A DNA stretch of 8,252 nt from an uncultured Oscillospiraceae bacterium (GTDB lineage Bacteria > Bacillota > Clostridia > Oscillospirales > Acutalibacteraceae), in NCBI GenBank assembly GCA_902490145.1, contig CABUCT010000050.1:1-8252 (forward strand), written 5' to 3'. A model generated the notes under the pieces. That model saw nothing but the letters and a program-made list of their open reading frames with translations, made no database searches and was not told the origin of the DNA. Position 1 is the first letter of the stretch, and every line of letters begins with the position of its first letter. This document shows positions 6,804 through 8,252 of this stretch, piece after piece. A program made the position numbers and the translations under genes.

Positions 6804-8135
6804 TTATCCGACAGTTATTTTTTCTTGAGGGAGCTTTGATGTGCTTGTATCTCCCGTTACGGCCGCGAAAATCAAAGTTAGCCCACCGACCCTTCCGAAG
6901 AACATAAGAAGAATAAGTATTCCACGGGAAACAAGTCCGAGAGTACTGGTAATTCCAAGTGTTAAACCTACTGTTCCGATGGCTGAAGCAGTTTCGAAAA
7001 GACAGCTGAAAAGGGGCAAGTTCTCAATATGGCTTATTATAAATCCGCCGGTAAGAAATAAAATTATATACATGATTAAAATGGTGGCTGAGTTCTTAAC
7101 GATTTCATCCGATATTCTTCTGCCGAAAGCACGTGTATTTTTGCGATGGCGAAATACTGCAAATGCCGACATAACAATAACTGCAATTGTTGTGGTTTTC
7201 ATACCTCCGGCGGTGGAGCCGGGCGAACCTCCGATTAGCATCAGCATCAGCATAACCGACAGCCCGGTTTTATTCATTGAATTCAGGTCTACTGAATTAA
7301 ATCCGGCCGTTCGGGCCGTGACAGACTGAAACAGGGAGTTATATATTTTTTGCACTATTGACGAATTTTGATATTCTGTAAAGAAGAAATACACAGCGGG
7401 AAGAAAAATGAGAATAGCCGATGTAAATAAAATGACTTTGCTTTGCATGCGATATTTTTTAAGGTGAAACTTATTGGTTTTGATGTCATCCCAAGTTGCA
7501 AATCCTATACCTCCTACTACAATAAGAAGAATAATGGGTATCATGACCAGGGGACTTGTAGAAAAATGTGTTAAGGATGAAAACTTCTCTTTTACCCCCA
7601 TAAGGTCAAATCCGGCATTGCAGAAAGATGAAATTGAATGGAAAAGGGAATACCAAACACCCTTTAATGTGCCAAATTCTTTGGAAAACACCGGATACAT
7701 AACCGCAGCACCGATAAGTTCAATTATGACGGTTGTTTTGATGATAAATCCGGTCATACGAACTATTCCGCTGACTTTCGGGGCAGAAATCGATTCCTGC
7801 ATAACACTTCTTTGTGCTAATCCGATCTTTTTTCCTGAAAGGGAAGTAAGGGCGACCGCCATGGTAACAACCCCCATACCACCAATTTGAATCATGCTAA
7901 TAATGACAGCCTGACCGAAGCCGGACCAGTATGATGCAGTGTCCTGTACTACAAGTCCTGTAACACAGACAGCGGAAGTAGCAGTAAAAAGTGCATCCGG
8001 AAAAGAAGCACCGCCCGGTTCTTTTGTTGCAAAGGGCAGCATCAGCAAAAGACTTCCCACCAGAATAGCTATTCCGAAACTTAAGATTATTATTTTAGAT
8101 GATGACAAACGTTTTTTCCTTTTAACAATATCCAT
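6804..8135 (-). CDS. ktrB: Potassium channel/transporter subunit KtrB (TrkH/KtrB family), 443 aa
   Basis: This is an integral membrane potassium-translocating subunit made of four membrane-pore-membrane repeats. All four selectivity-filter loops are visible: CVTGL (G60), CNAGF (G175), RTAGF (G278) and GTVGL (G390). The intramembrane gating loop GGSPGSTAGGMKTTT lies at about 302-316, between the halves of the third repeat's second helix. The last-helix arginine of the family is in FFGRVGG (R415). The N-terminus is short and basic (MDIVKRKKR), followed by the first helix at about 14-35. The ATG at 8135 is chosen because the protein then begins as family members do. AAGGT lies 10 nt upstream (8146-8150), a somewhat long spacing. 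An in-frame ATG at 8186 would add 17 residues and has no better site. KtrB/Trk systems are usually sodium- or proton-linked; the ion used here cannot be told. Confidence 0.94.
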   Translation of the reverse strand: MDIVKRKKRLSSSKIIILSFGIAILVGSLLLMLPFATKEPGGASFPDALFTATSAVCVTGLVVQDTASYWSGFGQAVIISMIQIGGMGVVTMAVALTSLSGKKIGLAQRSVMQESISAPKVSGIVRMTGFIIKTTVIIELIGAAVMYPVFSKEFGTLKGVWYSLFHSISSFCNAGFDLMGVKEKFSSLTHFSTSPLVMIPIILLIVVGGIGFATWDDIKTNKFHLKKYRMQSKVILFTSAILIFLPAVYFFFTEYQNSSIVQKIYNSLFQSVTARTAGFNSVDLNSMNKTGLSVMLMLMLIGGSPGSTAGGMKTTTIAVIVMSAFAVFRHRKNTRAFGRRISDEIVKNSATILIMYIILFLTGGFIISHIENLPLFSCLFETASAIGTVGLTLGITSTLGLVSRGILILLMFFGRVGGLTLIFAAVTGDTSTSKLPQEKITVG

Positions 8136-8225
8136 ATAAACAAATACCTTATAAAATTTTATAACATAATTGGTTGTATAAATCATAAAATAAAGCGAAG
8201 CCTTAAGACATGAAATTTTAAACTT

Positions 8226-8234
8226 ATTATAGCA
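8226..8234 (-). promoter_or_regulatory. Probable extended -10 promoter element of the ktrBA operon
   Basis: Read on the - strand this is TGCTATAAT, a perfect TATAAT with a TG one base upstream. With a 17-nt spacer the -35 hexamer would straddle or pass the window edge, so it cannot be judged. Transcription would start near 8219, giving a leader of about 84 nt before the chosen ktrB start. The leader shows only a weak short hairpin (about 8192-8206) and no recognised riboswitch. Confidence 0.55.
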
Positions 8235-8252
8235 TAGCAGCTTTAAAATGTA

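Noticed and set aside
6841..7890. Two fairly long open frames on the + strand (6841-7329 and 7474-7890) opposite ktrB.
   Set aside because: They are shadows of the ktrB coding strand: the translations match no known family, no ribosome binding sites precede them, and ktrB accounts for the region with all four filter motifs.
8136..8219. A possible cyclic di-AMP (ydaO-type) riboswitch in the ktrB leader, as occurs before ktr genes in some Firmicutes.
   Set aside because: The predicted leader is only about 84 nt, shorter than that riboswitch class, and holds only a weak 6-bp hairpin with no recognisable consensus. A promoter farther outside the window cannot be excluded.

Overview
This is an AT-rich window from a low-GC Gram-positive bacterium. 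It most likely comes from a member of the Clostridia (an Oscillospiraceae/Ruminococcus-like anaerobe is my guess). The evidence is a Firmicutes-type glycogen operon with separate glgC and glgD genes, strong purine-rich Shine-Dalgarno sites, extended -10 promoters and a Ktr-type potassium system. Only two functional blocks are present, and they face each other.

Positions 71-6051 (+ strand) hold a complete glycogen synthesis operon, glgB-glgC-glgD-glgA. It starts from a good sigma-A type promoter (71-99) and ends at a hairpin (6021-6051). GlgC, probably complexed with the catalytically degenerate GlgD, makes ADP-glucose. GlgA extends alpha-1,4-glucan from it, and GlgB adds alpha-1,6 branches. 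The genes are tightly packed: 28 nt between glgB and glgC, a 1-nt overlap between glgC and glgD, and 72 nt between glgD and glgA. The glycogen phosphorylase gene that often closes this operon in Bacillus is absent here.

Positions 6118-8135 (- strand) hold a two-gene potassium uptake operon. The channel gene (ktrB/trkH family) comes first and the NAD-binding RCK gating subunit (ktrA/trkA family) second. An extended -10 element lies at the right-hand edge of the window (8226-8234), and a strong hairpin terminator (6065-6097) ends the operon. Between the convergent operons, two hairpins stand 13 nt apart, one serving each direction.

I do not see a new system: no mobile element, CRISPR array, tRNA/rRNA or riboswitch. 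The points most worth checking are the loss of the family-conserved substrate-binding lysine in GlgA (Met at position 15), a 27-residue strongly basic tail on GlgB, and the degenerate active site of GlgD. No gene-free stretch exceeds 300 nt.
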